Of a stretch of 64,000 nt of DNA, positions 8,798 to 17,881 are shown one piece after another. This DNA comes from Thiogranum sp. (lineage in GTDB: Bacteria > Pseudomonadota > Gammaproteobacteria > DSM-19610): contig JASBSS010000011.1 of the NCBI GenBank assembly GCA_030148805.1, forward strand, positions 1 to 64,000. Reading direction: 5' to 3'. The notes below the pieces were generated by a model. The model was not told the DNA's origin. It worked only from the letters and a program-made list of their open reading frames with translations, and did not search any database. The position numbers and the translations under genes are program-made. Every line of letters starts with the position of its first letter. The first letter of the stretch is position 1.

Positions 8798-9607
8798 ATG
8801 GATGCTCCCGTACACGGCCCGGACGCCCTCGAGGGGCGAGCGCAGGATGCGCCGGCCGGCCAGGAACTTTCGTTCAGGATTCTGTCCCTGAACACACACA
8901 AGGGCTTCACGGTCTTCAACCGGCGCTTCGTGCTGCACGAACTGCGCGAGGCGGTGCGCGGCGTGGGCGCCGACATCGTCTTCCTGCAGGAAGTGATCGG
9001 CTCGCACCAGGAGCATTCGACCCGCTACGAGAACTGGCCGGCGGTATCGCAGTACGAGTTCCTGGCCGACACCATCTGGAAGGACTTCGCCTACGGGCGC
9101 AACGCGGTCTACCCCGGCGGCGACCACGGCAACGCCCTGCTGTCCAAGTTTCCCATCCTGAGCTACCGCAATCTGGATGTCTCGCAGCGCGGGCCCGAGC
9201 GGCGCGGCCTGCTGCATTGCGTGCTGAAGCACCCGGGCTCGGGCAAGGAGATCCACGCCATCTGCGTGCACTTGGGACTGCGCGAGTCGCACCGCCGCGA
9301 GCAGCTGCGCCTGATGTGCCGCCTGATCGACGAACTGCCGCCCGACGCGCCCTTGGTGGTGGCGGGCGACTTCAATGACTGGCGCCAGCGCGCGCATGAG
9401 CTGCTGCACCAGTGCTCCAGCCTGCGGGAAGTCTTCATCGAGGCCATGGGGCGCGCGGCGCGCAGCTTCCCGGTGCGCTGGCCGCTGCTGTCGCTGGACC
9501 GCATCTACGTGCGCAACGTCCGCGTGCGCGGACCCGAGGTGCTGCACCAGAAGCCCTGGTCGCACCTGTCCGATCACGCCGCGCTGATCGCGGAGATCCA
9601 GGTATGA
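8798..9607 (+). CDS. ybhP: Endonuclease/exonuclease/phosphatase-family protein (YbhP-like)
   Basis: This is a member of the Mg-dependent EEP fold, 269 residues, with the expected residues in order: Asn32 (SLNTHKGF), Glu65 (FLQEV), His158 (VHLGL), Asp191 and Asn193 (GDFNDW), and Asp259-His260 (SDHAAL). The substrate of YbhP proteins is not established; the neighbours point to phospholipid metabolism rather than DNA repair. The ATG at 8798 follows GAGGGG. Its stop overlaps the next gene by four bases (ATGA), indicating translational coupling with the cardiolipin synthase. Confidence 0.88.
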   Translation: MDAPVHGPDALEGRAQDAPAGQELSFRILSLNTHKGFTVFNRRFVLHELREAVRGVGADIVFLQEVIGSHQEHSTRYENWPAVSQYEFLADTIWKDFAYGRNAVYPGGDHGNALLSKFPILSYRNLDVSQRGPERRGLLHCVLKHPGSGKEIHAICVHLGLRESHRREQLRLMCRLIDELPPDAPLVVAGDFNDWRQRAHELLHQCSSLREVFIEAMGRAARSFPVRWPLLSLDRIYVRNVRVRGPEVLHQKPWSHLSDHAALIAEIQV

Positions 9608-10842
9608 CCATCGAACGTTGGCGCGAGGGCAACAGCTTGCGATTGCTGGAGAACGGCGAGGAGTTCTTTCCCCGCGTGTTCGAGGCGATCCGAGCGGCAC
9701 GCAGCGAGGTGCTGGTCGAGACCTTCATCCTGTTCGACGATCCTGTCGGGCGCCAGCTGCGCGAGGCGCTGATCGCCGCCGCCACCGGCGGCGCACGGGT
9801 CGAGATTCTGATGGACCACTATGGCTCGCCGGACCTGTCCGACGAATTCATCGGCGGCATGACGGCCGTCGGTGTGAAGGTCCACTTCTTCGACGTGCAA
9901 CCCAAGCTGCTGGGCTACTTCCGGGTCAATCCGTTGCGCCGCCTGCATCGCAAGCTGGTGGTGGTCGATCGCACGATCGGCTTCATCGGCGGCATCAACT
10001 ACTCCTACGACCACCTGCGCGAGTACGGCCCCGAGGGCAAGCAGGACTACTCGGTGGAAGTGATGGGGCCGGTGGTGGAGGACATGCGCGAACTGATGGA
10101 GGAGGCGCTGCAGTCGCCGGATCGCCAGTCGCGCCGCCGCCGTTTCTGGTGGCGCAGCCCCGCGCTGAAGACCTTTCCGCCGGGCACGGGCAAGGCCCGG
10201 GCGCTGCTGGTGGTGCGCGACAACCAGGAGCACCGCGACGATATCGAGCGCTACTACCGCTCTGCGATCCGCAGCGCGCAGCGCGAGGTGATCATCGCCA
10301 ATGCCTACTTCTTCCCCGGCGTGCGCCTGCTGCGCGAGATGCGCGCCGCCGCCCGGCGCGGGGTGCGCTTCGTGCTGATCCTGCAGGGCGCGCCCGACAA
10401 GGCGATCATGCGTTGGGCCGCGGTGACGCTCTACGACTACCTGCTGCGCTCCGGCGCGGTGATCTACGAATACTGCGAGCGCCCGCTGCACGGCAAGGTC
10501 GCGGTGATCGACGACGACTGGGCCACGGTGGGCTCCAGCAACCTCGACCCGCTGAGCCTGGCGCTGAACTTGGAAGCCAACCTGCTGATCCGCGACCGCG
10601 ACTTCGCCGGCTATCTGCGGGAGCGCTTGCAGCACCTGATGGATAACTGCTGCCGCGAGGTGCCGCCGCCGCCCACGCCCAAGCCGCGCTGGTGGAGCCA
10701 GGCCTCGGCCTACCTGGTGTTCCGCCTGCTGCGCCGCTTCCCGCGCTGGGTGGAGGCCCTGCCGCAGCATCGGCCCAAGATCTCCGCAGCGGAGATCGGG
10801 GCGGAGCGCCACGGGGTACAGCCCCAGCGCGACGCCGCTTAA
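9604..10842 (+). CDS. clsB: Cardiolipin synthase B (phospholipase D family)
   Basis: This enzyme makes cardiolipin at the inner membrane by phosphatidyl transfer. It has two HKD motifs: HRKLVVVD (His115, Lys117, Asp122) and HGKVAVID (His296, Lys298, Asp303), each followed by the expected GG/SS-N segment (FIGGIN and GSSNLD). There are no N-terminal membrane helices, which matches ClsB rather than ClsA, and 412 residues is the ClsB length. It overlaps the YbhP-like gene by ATGA. The C-terminal tail is Pro/Trp/Arg-rich and probably membrane-associating. Confidence 0.92.
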   Translation: MTIERWREGNSLRLLENGEEFFPRVFEAIRAARSEVLVETFILFDDPVGRQLREALIAAATGGARVEILMDHYGSPDLSDEFIGGMTAVGVKVHFFDVQPKLLGYFRVNPLRRLHRKLVVVDRTIGFIGGINYSYDHLREYGPEGKQDYSVEVMGPVVEDMRELMEEALQSPDRQSRRRRFWWRSPALKTFPPGTGKARALLVVRDNQEHRDDIERYYRSAIRSAQREVIIANAYFFPGVRLLREMRAAARRGVRFVLILQGAPDKAIMRWAAVTLYDYLLRSGAVIYEYCERPLHGKVAVIDDDWATVGSSNLDPLSLALNLEANLLIRDRDFAGYLRERLQHLMDNCCREVPPPPTPKPRWWSQASAYLVFRLLRRFPRWVEALPQHRPKISAAEIGAERHGVQPQRDAA

Positions 10843-10916
10843 GGACCCTGTCGCTGGCCTTGAGTGGCGTAGGCGGTTAGGCTTACCGCTCCGCACCCCT
10901 GAAAAGCGCCTGACGC

Positions 10917-12167
10917 ATGAACCCCAGCGCCATCGAGGTCGCCGCGGCGATCATCTTCGCCGTCGCCCTGCTGCACACCTTCACCGCCAAGCTGTTCGAG
11001 CGCCTGGCCCACCATCATCCGCGCCACTCCGGCCTGCTGCACCTGCTGGGCGAGGTGGAGATCGTGTTCGGCTTCTGGGCCGCAGTGCTGATCGTGGTCA
11101 TGGCTATGATGGTCGGGGGCGGCGAGGCGGTGAGCTATGCCGAATCGCGGCATTACACCGAGCCCCTGTTCGTGTTTGCCGTGATGGTGGTGGCGGCCTC
11201 GCGCCCGGTGCTGGAATCCGTGCGGCGGCTGGTGGCCGCCGTGGCGCGAGTACTGCCGCTGCCCACGCGCCTGGCCCAGGTCTGGCTCAGTCTTTCACTG
11301 GTGCCGCTGCTGGGCTCGCTGATCACCGAGCCGGCGGCCATGACGCTGGCGGCGCTGATGCTGATGCGCACGCTGTTCGAGACGCCGCTGCCGGAACGGC
11401 TCAAGTACGCGGCACTCGGCGTGTTGTTCGTCAACATCTCCATCGGCGGCACGCTCAGCTCCTTCGCCGCGCCGCCGGTGCTGATGGTGGCGGCCACCTG
11501 GGGCTGGGACTCGATGTTCATGCTGACCCATTTCGGCTGGCGCGCCGCCTGCGCGGTGCTGATCAATGCCACGGTGCTGTGCTGGTTCATGCGTGGGCAC
11601 CTGGGTGGCGAGATCCAGGAGCCGGAGGAGCGCGAGCCGGTGCCGCTGCTGGTGACGCTGATCCATTTCGCCTTCCTGGCCGGCGTGGTGGTCTTCGCGC
11701 ATCACCCGGTGATCTTCCTGGGGCTGTTCCTGTTCTTCCTCGGTTACACCCAGGCCTACAACAAGCACCAGAATCCGCTGATCCTGAAGGAGGCCCTGCT
11801 GGTGGGCTTCTTCCTGGCCGGCCTGGTGGTGCTGGGCGGCATGCAGCAATGGTGGCTGCAGCCGATCATCTCGGGGCTTTCGCCACTGGCGCTGTTCTTC
11901 GGCGCCACCGCGCTGACGGCGATCACGGACAACGCCGCGCTGACCTACCTGGGCTCGCTGATCACGGGCATTTCGGACGAGGCCAAGTACATGCTGGTGG
12001 CGGGCGCGGTGACCGGCGGCGGCCTCACGGTGATCGCCAATGCGCCGAACCCGGCCGGCGTGGCGCTGCTCAAGGGCGGCTTCCGTGACGCGTCCATCGG
12101 TGCCGGCGGCCTGCTGCTGGGCGCGCTGCCGCCGACGCTGGTGTCGCTGGTGTTCTTCCTGCTTTGA
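10917..12167 (+). CDS. Putative Na+/H+ antiporter (Na_H_antiport_3 type)
   Basis: This is a polytopic membrane protein of 416 residues with about eleven hydrophobic segments. It resembles the putative Na+/H+ antiporter family PF07399; markers are SLITEPAAMTLAALML, GGTLSSFAAPPVLMVA and ITDNAALTYLGSL, the last like the TDNAAL segment of ion-transporter-superfamily antiporters. A His-rich stretch (HHHPRH) lies in the first cytoplasmic loop. The ion specificity is a family-level guess. It is preceded by 74 bases after clsB with no terminator seen, so read-through is possible. Confidence 0.82.
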   Translation: MNPSAIEVAAAIIFAVALLHTFTAKLFERLAHHHPRHSGLLHLLGEVEIVFGFWAAVLIVVMAMMVGGGEAVSYAESRHYTEPLFVFAVMVVAASRPVLESVRRLVAAVARVLPLPTRLAQVWLSLSLVPLLGSLITEPAAMTLAALMLMRTLFETPLPERLKYAALGVLFVNISIGGTLSSFAAPPVLMVAATWGWDSMFMLTHFGWRAACAVLINATVLCWFMRGHLGGEIQEPEEREPVPLLVTLIHFAFLAGVVVFAHHPVIFLGLFLFFLGYTQAYNKHQNPLILKEALLVGFFLAGLVVLGGMQQWWLQPIISGLSPLALFFGATALTAITDNAALTYLGSLITGISDEAKYMLVAGAVTGGGLTVIANAPNPAGVALLKGGFRDASIGAGGLLLGALPPTLVSLVFFLL

Positions 12168-12250
12168 GCGGCAGTGGCGCCTGCCGGTAGCGGAAAAAGC
12201 AAAAATACAAGCCTTGCCATACGACGCCTGCCGGCCTATGGTTCGCCTAG

Positions 12251-12336
12251 TTGGCGAGTAGCTTGATTTCCGGGCCGCAGCGATCTCCCAAGGGCGCTCC
12301 GGGCCGGCCACCTTGAGACAGGAAGCTACTCGCCAA
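12251..12336. repeat. Inverted repeat upstream of tex
   Basis: TTGGCGAGTAGCTT (12251-12264) and its exact complement AAGCTACTCGCCAA (12323-12336) frame 58 bases. They occupy the leader between the antiporter stop and the tex start at 12404. They could form a long 5'UTR stem or be the ends of a tiny mobile element. The other bases of this 236-base gap show nothing recognisable. Confidence 0.65.
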
Positions 12337-12403
12337 CCCTTCCCATTCCCAAGACGGCGCCGCGCGGCCCAGCCGCCCGGTGCGACGACTGCTTTTCATT
12401 CGC

Positions 12404-14737
12404 ATGAGCGCTACCGCAGAACGCATCCTCCGCACGATCTCCACCGACATCGCCGCCCGTCCGCAGCAGGTTTCCGCGGCCGTGGCCCTGCTCGACGAGG
12501 GCGCCACCGTGCCCTTCATCGCGCGCTACCGCAAGGAAATCACCGGCGGTCTCGACGACACCCAGCTGCGCCTGCTCGAAGAGCGCCTGGGTTACCTGCG
12601 CGAGCTGGAAGCCCGCCGCGCGGCGGTGCTGGAGTCGATCCGCTCACAGGGCAAGCTGAGCGAGGACCTGGAGTCGCGCATCGTCGCGGTGGAAACCAAG
12701 GCCGAGCTGGAAGACCTCTACCTGCCGTACAAGCCCACGCGCCGCACCAAGGCCGAGATCGCGCGCGAGAAGGGACTGGGCCCGCTGGCCGAGACGATCC
12801 TGGAAGATCGCAGCGTGGTGCCGGCGGAGCTGGCGGCGCAGTACCTCAATGCCGAAGTGGCGGACGTGAAGGCCGCGCTGGAAGGCGCGCGCGATATCGT
12901 CATGGAGCGCTTCGCCGAGAACGCCGAGCTGCTGGGCCGCCTGCGCAGCTACATGAAGGAACGCGCCGTGCTGCGTGCCAAGGTCTTCGAGGGCAAGGAA
13001 GAGGCCGGCGCCAAGTTTTCCGATTACTTCGCCCACCACGAGCGCTGGTCCACGGTGCCGGGCCATCGCGCGCTGGCGATGCTGCGCGGCCGCAACGAGG
13101 AAGTGCTGGCGCTGGAGATCGAGGTGGATGCCGAGGACAGCTCCACCTGGAAGCCGGTGGAGCGCATGGTGGCCGATGCCTTCGCGGTGAACCCGGCCAA
13201 GGGCGCGGCCGACAGCTGGCTGATGGACGTGGTGCGCTGGACCTGGCGCGTGAAGCTGTCGTTCTCGCTGTCGATGGACCTGATGACCGAGATGCGCGAG
13301 CGCGCCGAGGAAGAGGCGATCCGCGTGTTCGCGCGCAACCTCAAGGATCTGCTGCTGGCCGCCCCGGCCGGCTCGCGTGCCACCATGGGCCTGGACCCTG
13401 GCATCCGTACCGGCGTGAAGGTGGCAGTGACCGACGGCACCGGCAAGCTGCTGGAAACCGCCACGGTCTATCCCTTCCAGCCGCGCAACGACGTGCGCGG
13501 CGCGCAGGCCGAGCTGGCGCGCCTGATCGCCAAGCACCAGGTGCAGCTGATCGCCATCGGCAACGGCACCGCCAGCCGCGAGACCGACAAGCTGGTCGGC
13601 GAGCTGCTGCCGCTGCTGCCGGGCAGCGCCAAGCCGACCAAGGTCACCGTCAGCGAGGCGGGCGCCTCGGTGTATTCCGCGTCTGCCACCGCGGCGGCGG
13701 AATTCCCGGACCTGGATGTGTCGCTGCGCGGCGCGGTGTCGATCGCGCGGCGCCTGCAGGACCCGCTGGCGGAGCTGGTGAAGATCGAGCCCAAGTCGAT
13801 CGGCGTGGGCCAGTACCAGCATGACGTGGACCAGTACCGCCTCGCCCGCGCGCTGGACGCCGTGGTGGAGGACGCGGTGAACGCCGTGGGCGTGGACCTC
13901 AACACCGCCTCGGCCTCGCTGCTGGCGCGCGTCTCCGGCCTGGGCGGCTCGCTGGCCGAGGCCATCGTCCTGCATCGCGACAACGTGGGCGCCTTCAAGT
14001 CGCGCCGCGACCTGCTGGAAGTCTCGCGCCTGGGCCCCAAGACCTTCGAGCAGTGCGCCGGCTTCCTGCGCATCACCGAGGGCACGGAGCCGCTGGACGC
14101 GTCCTCGGTGCATCCGGAAGCCTATGGCTTGGCCGAGCGCATCGTGTCGGCCTGTGGCCGTGACCTGCGCAGCCTGATGGGTGACAGCGCCACGCTGCGC
14201 AAGCTCGACCCCAAGCGTTTCGTCGATGACCACTTCGGCCTGCCGACGGTGCGCGACATCATCGCCGAGCTGGAGAAGCCCGGCCGCGATCCGCGCCCGG
14301 AATTCCGCACCGCGGCTTTCGCCGACGGCATCGACGACCTCAAGGACCTCAAGCCCGGCATGATGCTGGAGGGCACGGTGACCAACGTCGCCGCCTTCGG
14401 CGCCTTCGTCGACATCGGCGTGCACCAGGATGGCCTGGTGCATGTCTCGCAGCTGGCCGACAAGTTCGTGAAGGACCCGCACGAGGTGGTGAAGGCCGGT
14501 GACGTGGTCAAGGTGCGCGTGGTCGAGGTAGACGTGAAGCGCAAGCGCATCGCCTTGTCGATGAAGAAGGACGATGCCGGTGCGTCGCGCGGCGGTGCCC
14601 CGGCCGAGCGCTCCTCCGGCCCGCGTGACCGCGATCGGCGCGATGCGCGTCCGGCGGCGCGTCCGCCGCAGGCGCCGCCTAAGCCGCAGCAGGGTTCGCT
14701 GGGCGCGGCACTAATGGATGCGCTGAAGAAGAAGTAA
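12404..14737 (+). CDS. tex: Tex, S1-domain RNA-binding transcription accessory protein
   Basis: A cytoplasmic nucleic-acid-binding protein that influences transcription and RNA turnover. Domains in order are the helical Tex N-terminal region (1-190, with [16 protein letters not shown]), the YqgF/RuvX-like fold (about 325-450, [14 protein letters not shown]), a helix-hairpin-helix stretch (about 490-560, [20 protein letters not shown]) and one S1 domain (about 648-720, [29 protein letters not shown], quoted here as the visible S1 signature in two parts [16 protein letters not shown] and [13 protein letters not shown]). A basic Pro/Arg tail ends it. The length of 777 residues is normal. The ATG at 12404 starts MSATAER; an earlier in-frame ATG at 12380 is less likely. 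Confidence 0.95.
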   Translation: MSATAERILRTISTDIAARPQQVSAAVALLDEGATVPFIARYRKEITGGLDDTQLRLLEERLGYLRELEARRAAVLESIRSQGKLSEDLESRIVAVETKAELEDLYLPYKPTRRTKAEIAREKGLGPLAETILEDRSVVPAELAAQYLNAEVADVKAALEGARDIVMERFAENAELLGRLRSYMKERAVLRAKVFEGKEEAGAKFSDYFAHHERWSTVPGHRALAMLRGRNEEVLALEIEVDAEDSSTWKPVERMVADAFAVNPAKGAADSWLMDVVRWTWRVKLSFSLSMDLMTEMRERAEEEAIRVFARNLKDLLLAAPAGSRATMGLDPGIRTGVKVAVTDGTGKLLETATVYPFQPRNDVRGAQAELARLIAKHQVQLIAIGNGTASRETDKLVGELLPLLPGSAKPTKVTVSEAGASVYSASATAAAEFPDLDVSLRGAVSIARRLQDPLAELVKIEPKSIGVGQYQHDVDQYRLARALDAVVEDAVNAVGVDLNTASASLLARVSGLGGSLAEAIVLHRDNVGAFKSRRDLLEVSRLGPKTFEQCAGFLRITEGTEPLDASSVHPEAYGLAERIVSACGRDLRSLMGDSATLRKLDPKRFVDDHFGLPTVRDIIAELEKPGRDPRPEFRTAAFADGIDDLKDLKPGMMLEGTVTNVAAFGAFVDIGVHQDGLVHVSQLADKFVKDPHEVVKAGDVVKVRVVEVDVKRKRIALSMKKDDAGASRGGAPAERSSGPRDRDRRDARPAARPPQAPPKPQQGSLGAALMDALKKK

Positions 14738-14780
14738 GCATCCGTCGCGCCGGCGAAAGCCGGAGCCCAGTTGCAGAAAT

Positions 14781-14814
14781 GCCGCGGTGCGTGATTACGC
14801 ACCGCGGCTTTTTT
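14781..14814 (+). terminator. Rho-independent terminator of tex
   Basis: A perfect 12-bp stem, GCCGCGGTGCGT (14781-14792) with ACGCACCGCGGC (14797-14808), has loop GATT and is followed by six T. It lies 43 bases after the tex stop. Confidence 0.93.
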
Positions 14815-14816
14815 GT

Positions 14817-14850
14817 GCCTGACTGGATACCGGCTTTCGCCGGTATGACG
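14817..14850. repeat. REP-like element between tex and the desaturase gene
   Basis: The sequence contains ACCGGCTTTCGCCGGTATGACG, of which ACCGGC-TTTC-GCCGGT is a perfect small hairpin. A related GCCGGCGAAAGCCGG lies at about 14748-14762. Elements of the form CTGGAT..CGGCTTTCGCCGG..ATGACG are dispersed in many gammaproteobacterial genomes, which is recollection rather than a search result. Confidence 0.6.
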
Positions 14851-14859
14851 AAGCGGGGA

Positions 14860-15972
14860 CTACGCCGCCTCGGCCGCCGGCGCGACCAGCGCCGCCGTCT
14901 TGCCAGGCCGGCTCGGCAGCGCATGCCGCAGGATGCGCCACACCACCTGGCCGAACTGGCTCCACATCGAGCCGGTGTTGTAGTTCTGGCCGTAGCGCTC
15001 GCAGATGGCACGAACCTCCGGCGCCACCTGGGCGTAGCGACGCGCCGGCATGTCCGGGTACAGGTGGTGCTCGATCTGGTGGCTGAGGTTGCCGGTCATG
15101 ATGTGCAGCAGCTTGCCGCCGCTGAGGTTGGACGAGCCGCGCAGCTGGCGCAGGTACCAGTGGCCGCGGCTTTCGTTCAGCACCACGCTCTTGGGGAAGG
15201 TCTCGGCGTCGGCGGTGAAGTGGCCGCAGAAAATCACGGCGTAGGTCCACAGGTTGCGCATGCCGTTGGCCACCAGGTTGCCCAGCAGCACCGGCAGGAA
15301 GAAGGGGCCGGCCAGCAGCGGGAACAGCACGTAGTCCTTCAGCAGCTGCCAGCCCATCTTGCGGCCCACCGGGCGGAACTCCTCGCGCAGCTGGGCCTTG
15401 GTCTTGCGGCCGCTGAAGACCTTGCCCAGCTCCAGGCGCTGGATCGCCACGCCCCACTGGAACAGCAGCGCGAAGATCACCGCGATCAGCGGCTGGAACA
15501 GGTAGAACGGGCGCCAGCGCTGTTCGGGGAACAGGCGCAGCAGGCCGTAGCCGATGTCGTCGTCCATGCCGCGCACGTTGGTATAGGTATGGTGCTTGTA
15601 GTTGTGCGTGTGGCGCCAGTTGTCGCTGGTGCCGACGATGTCCCACTCGTAGGTCTTTCCGTTGAGGTGGGGATCGCGCATCCAGTCGTACTGGCCGTGC
15701 ATCACGTTGTGGCCCAGTTCCATGTTCTCCAGGATCTTGGACAGGCCCAGCAGCAGCGTGCCCAGCACCCAGGCCGGCGGGAAGGCGCCGAAGAACAGCA
15801 GCGCGCGGCCGGCGGCCTCGGTATAGCGTACGGCGGCGACGATGCGGCGGATGTAGCGCGCGTCCTCGGCGCCGACCTGGGCCATGGTGCGGGCGCGCAG
15901 CGCGTCGAGCTCGGTGCCGAAGGCATCCATCTCGGCGTGGGACAGCGGGCGGTTCAAGGTGGCTTGGCTCAT
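14860..15972 (-). CDS. Membrane fatty acid desaturase (DesB-like acyl-CoA delta-9 type)
   Basis: This inner-membrane di-iron desaturase introduces a double bond into acyl chains aerobically. All three His boxes are present: HNVMH (88-92), HNYKHH (123-128) and HQIEHH (298-303). Hydrophobic segments at about 57-80 and 155-175, and another near 215-235, anchor it. The length of 370 residues is normal. It follows its ferredoxin reductase by two bases, and a FabR/DesT-type repressor is divergent, exactly the Pseudomonas desCB-desT layout. That makes acyl-CoA delta-9 desaturation of exogenous or newly made chains the best prediction. Confidence 0.9.
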   Translation of the reverse strand: MSQATLNRPLSHAEMDAFGTELDALRARTMAQVGAEDARYIRRIVAAVRYTEAAGRALLFFGAFPPAWVLGTLLLGLSKILENMELGHNVMHGQYDWMRDPHLNGKTYEWDIVGTSDNWRHTHNYKHHTYTNVRGMDDDIGYGLLRLFPEQRWRPFYLFQPLIAVIFALLFQWGVAIQRLELGKVFSGRKTKAQLREEFRPVGRKMGWQLLKDYVLFPLLAGPFFLPVLLGNLVANGMRNLWTYAVIFCGHFTADAETFPKSVVLNESRGHWYLRQLRGSSNLSGGKLLHIMTGNLSHQIEHHLYPDMPARRYAQVAPEVRAICERYGQNYNTGSMWSQFGQVVWRILRHALPSRPGKTAALVAPAAEAA

Positions 15973-15974
15973 GC

Positions 15975-17036
15975 TCAGAGATCCAGGGTGAGGTCGCTGC
16001 GGGCGGCGCTGATGCAGATGCGCAGTTCGCTGCCCGGCTCGGCGACGGTTTCGCCGTTGTTGAGGTTCTGGCCCACGCCCTCGACGAGGCGGCAGGCGCA
16101 GGTGTTGCACAGGCCCATGCGGCAGCCGGAGGCCGGGCGCAAGCCCTGGGCTTCCAGCGCCGCCAGCAGCGGCGCGCCAGCTGGCACTTCCAGCGTCTGG
16201 CCGCTGCGCAGCAGCTGCACGCGCACCGGCGCGCCGCCGGCCACGGCCTCGGGCGGGGTGAAGGCCTCGCCGTGGAAGCGCAGCGCGCGCTCCTGCGTGA
16301 GGCGGCGGGCGTCTTCCACGAAGCCGCGCGGGCCACAGGCGAAGACCTGCAGGGCGGGCAGGTCCGGCGCCACCTCGTCCAGCAGCGCGGTGTCGATGCG
16401 GCGGCCGAATTCGCCGGCCAGGCGCAGCGGTTCGCGCGTCAGCGCGAAGTGCAGGCGCAGCCGCGGCTGGCGTGCCGCCAGCTCGCGCAGCTCCTCGGCA
16501 AAGCACAGCTCGTCGCGGCGCTGGGCCCAGTACACCAGCGTGGCCTCGGCCTGAGGGTTCTGCTCCAGTGCCAGGCTCAGCGCCATCAGCGGCGTGATGC
16601 CGCTGCCGGCGGCCAGGAACAGGTAGCGGCCCGGGCCCTGCGGCAGGCTCATCTCGCCGTAGGCCTCGCCCAGCTCCACCACCGCGCCGGGGCGCAGTTC
16701 GCAGAGGGCGTTGCTGAGGCGGCCGTTCTCCACCCGCTTGATGGTCAGGCGCAGGCGCCCGTCCGTGCGCGGCGGCTGGGTGAAGCTGTAGCTGCGCGTC
16801 AGGCGCACGCCCTCGACCTCGGCGGTGAGGTTGAGGTGCTGGCCGGGGGTGAAGCCGGCGAAGCGGCGGTTGGGCTGCAGCGTCAGCGTCACCGCGCCGC
16901 GCGCTTCCTCGCGGCGGGCGACCACGCGCGCCAGGCAGCGATCCCAGGCCTGGATGCTGCCGAACTGGCGGCTCCAGAAGTCGAAGACCGGCGCCGCGAC
17001 GGCGGCACGCAGCAGACGGTTGGGGGCAGGGCTCAA
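15975..17036 (-). CDS. Ferredoxin reductase partner of the desaturase (DesC-like)
   Basis: This flavin and 2Fe-2S oxidoreductase passes electrons from NAD(P)H to the desaturase. The FAD-binding motif RSYSFT and the pyridine-nucleotide motifs AAGSGITPL and ACGPRGF are followed by a C-terminal plant-type ferredoxin domain with CRMGLCNTC and a last Cys in ICISAA. The start is uncertain. TTG at 17036 has GGAAGGAA eight bases upstream and gives 353 residues; a TTG at 17078 would place the leader inside the regulatory gap. It lies two bases upstream of the desaturase gene, so both are one transcript. Confidence 0.87.
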   Translation of the reverse strand: MSPAPNRLLRAAVAAPVFDFWSRQFGSIQAWDRCLARVVARREEARGAVTLTLQPNRRFAGFTPGQHLNLTAEVEGVRLTRSYSFTQPPRTDGRLRLTIKRVENGRLSNALCELRPGAVVELGEAYGEMSLPQGPGRYLFLAAGSGITPLMALSLALEQNPQAEATLVYWAQRRDELCFAEELRELAARQPRLRLHFALTREPLRLAGEFGRRIDTALLDEVAPDLPALQVFACGPRGFVEDARRLTQERALRFHGEAFTPPEAVAGGAPVRVQLLRSGQTLEVPAGAPLLAALEAQGLRPASGCRMGLCNTCACRLVEGVGQNLNNGETVAEPGSELRICISAARSDLTLDL

Positions 17037-17081
17037 GGGCGTTCCTTCCGGTGGCGGACGGGACCAGTATACCGACAAAAG

Positions 17082-17103
17082 TACATTTGTCTATACAACT
17101 GTA
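17082..17103. promoter_or_regulatory. Candidate DesT/FabR-type operator
   Basis: TACATTTGT (17082-17090), spacer CTAT and ACAACTGTA (17095-17103) form an imperfect palindrome with 8 of 9 matching pairs. It is AT-rich in an otherwise GC-rich region and lies between the two divergent starts. The core GTACA resembles known FabR sites, but the spacing differs, so assignment to the adjacent repressor is inference. Confidence 0.6.
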
Positions 17104-17129
17104 TATTAATGATGCGCTATGATAGCGGC

Positions 17130-17801
17130 ATGACCACCGGCATCAAGATCCGCCCCCCCAGCCCCCGACGCGGGCAGGCACCCCAGGGGCGCAAGCCGGT
17201 CATCACGCGGGAAGACCTGATCACGGCGGCCCTCAAGCTGGTGGGGCCGAATCGCAGCGTCTCCACGCTGAGCCTGCGCGAGGTGGCCCGCGAGGCGGGC
17301 ATCGCGCCCAACAGCTTCTACCGTCATTTCCGCGACGTGGACGAGCTGGCCATCGCGCTGATCGACCAGGCCGGGCGCTCGCTGCGCAAGATCATCGGCG
17401 AGGCGCGCTACCGTGCCGCCAGCGGCCGCAGCATCGTGCGCAGCTCGGTGGAAACCTTCATGGAGCAGCTCAGCGCCGACGAGAAGCTGCTGCACATCGT
17501 GCTGCGCGAGGGCACGGTCGGCTCCGAGGCCTTCAAGCAGGCGGTGGAGCGCGAGCTGCATTCCTTCGAGGAAGAGCTCTGCGTGGACCTGATCCGCCTG
17601 GCGGAGCTCAACAAGCTGCCGATCTACGAGCCGCAGCTGGTGGCCAAGGCCATCACGCGCCTGGTCTTCGCCATGGGCACCGCCGCCATGGACCTGCCGC
17701 CGGACCGCCACCCCGAGCTGATCGAGGACATGGTGAAGATCCTGCGCATGATCATGGTCGGCACGCAGACCATGGCGCGGGAAGGCATCGTCGCGGATTG
17801 A
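17130..17801 (+). CDS. TetR-family repressor of unsaturated fatty acid genes (DesT/FabR type)
   Basis: This regulator senses the acyl-CoA pool and controls desaturation. The N-terminal HTH reads LSLREVAREAGIAPNSFYRHFRD, nearly the FabR signature, and the C-terminal half keeps the FabR pattern IVRSSVETFMEQL. The first 25 residues are Pro/Arg-rich. In-frame ATGs occur at 17109, 17112 and 17130; the last was taken because the first two are only six to nine bases from the operator palindrome. The protein has 223 residues. It is divergent from the desaturase operon, as DesT is. Confidence 0.9.
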   Translation: MTTGIKIRPPSPRRGQAPQGRKPVITREDLITAALKLVGPNRSVSTLSLREVAREAGIAPNSFYRHFRDVDELAIALIDQAGRSLRKIIGEARYRAASGRSIVRSSVETFMEQLSADEKLLHIVLREGTVGSEAFKQAVERELHSFEEELCVDLIRLAELNKLPIYEPQLVAKAITRLVFAMGTAAMDLPPDRHPELIEDMVKILRMIMVGTQTMAREGIVAD

Positions 17802-17806
17802 TCGAT

Positions 17807-17881
17807 TGTGGGAGCGGCTATTTGCCGCGAATCCCGGTCGACGTGAGTGGCTGCGCTCGCGGCTGACAGCCGCTCCTACGA
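17807..17881. repeat. REP-like inverted repeat (GTGGGAGCGGC type)
   Basis: GTGGGAGCGGCT (17808-17819) is answered by AGCCGCTCCTAC (17868-17879), a match over 11 of 12 bases once inverted. The first part also folds alone as GCGGC-TATTT-GCCGC. It lies between the desT-like and mocA-like stops and overlaps the mocA end, so it may serve as a bidirectional 3' structure. Confidence 0.65.

Noticed and set aside
17037-17078. Longer N-terminus of the desaturase reductase from a TTG at 17078
   Set aside because: It has no ribosome site, sits beside the operator and adds residues unlike the family.
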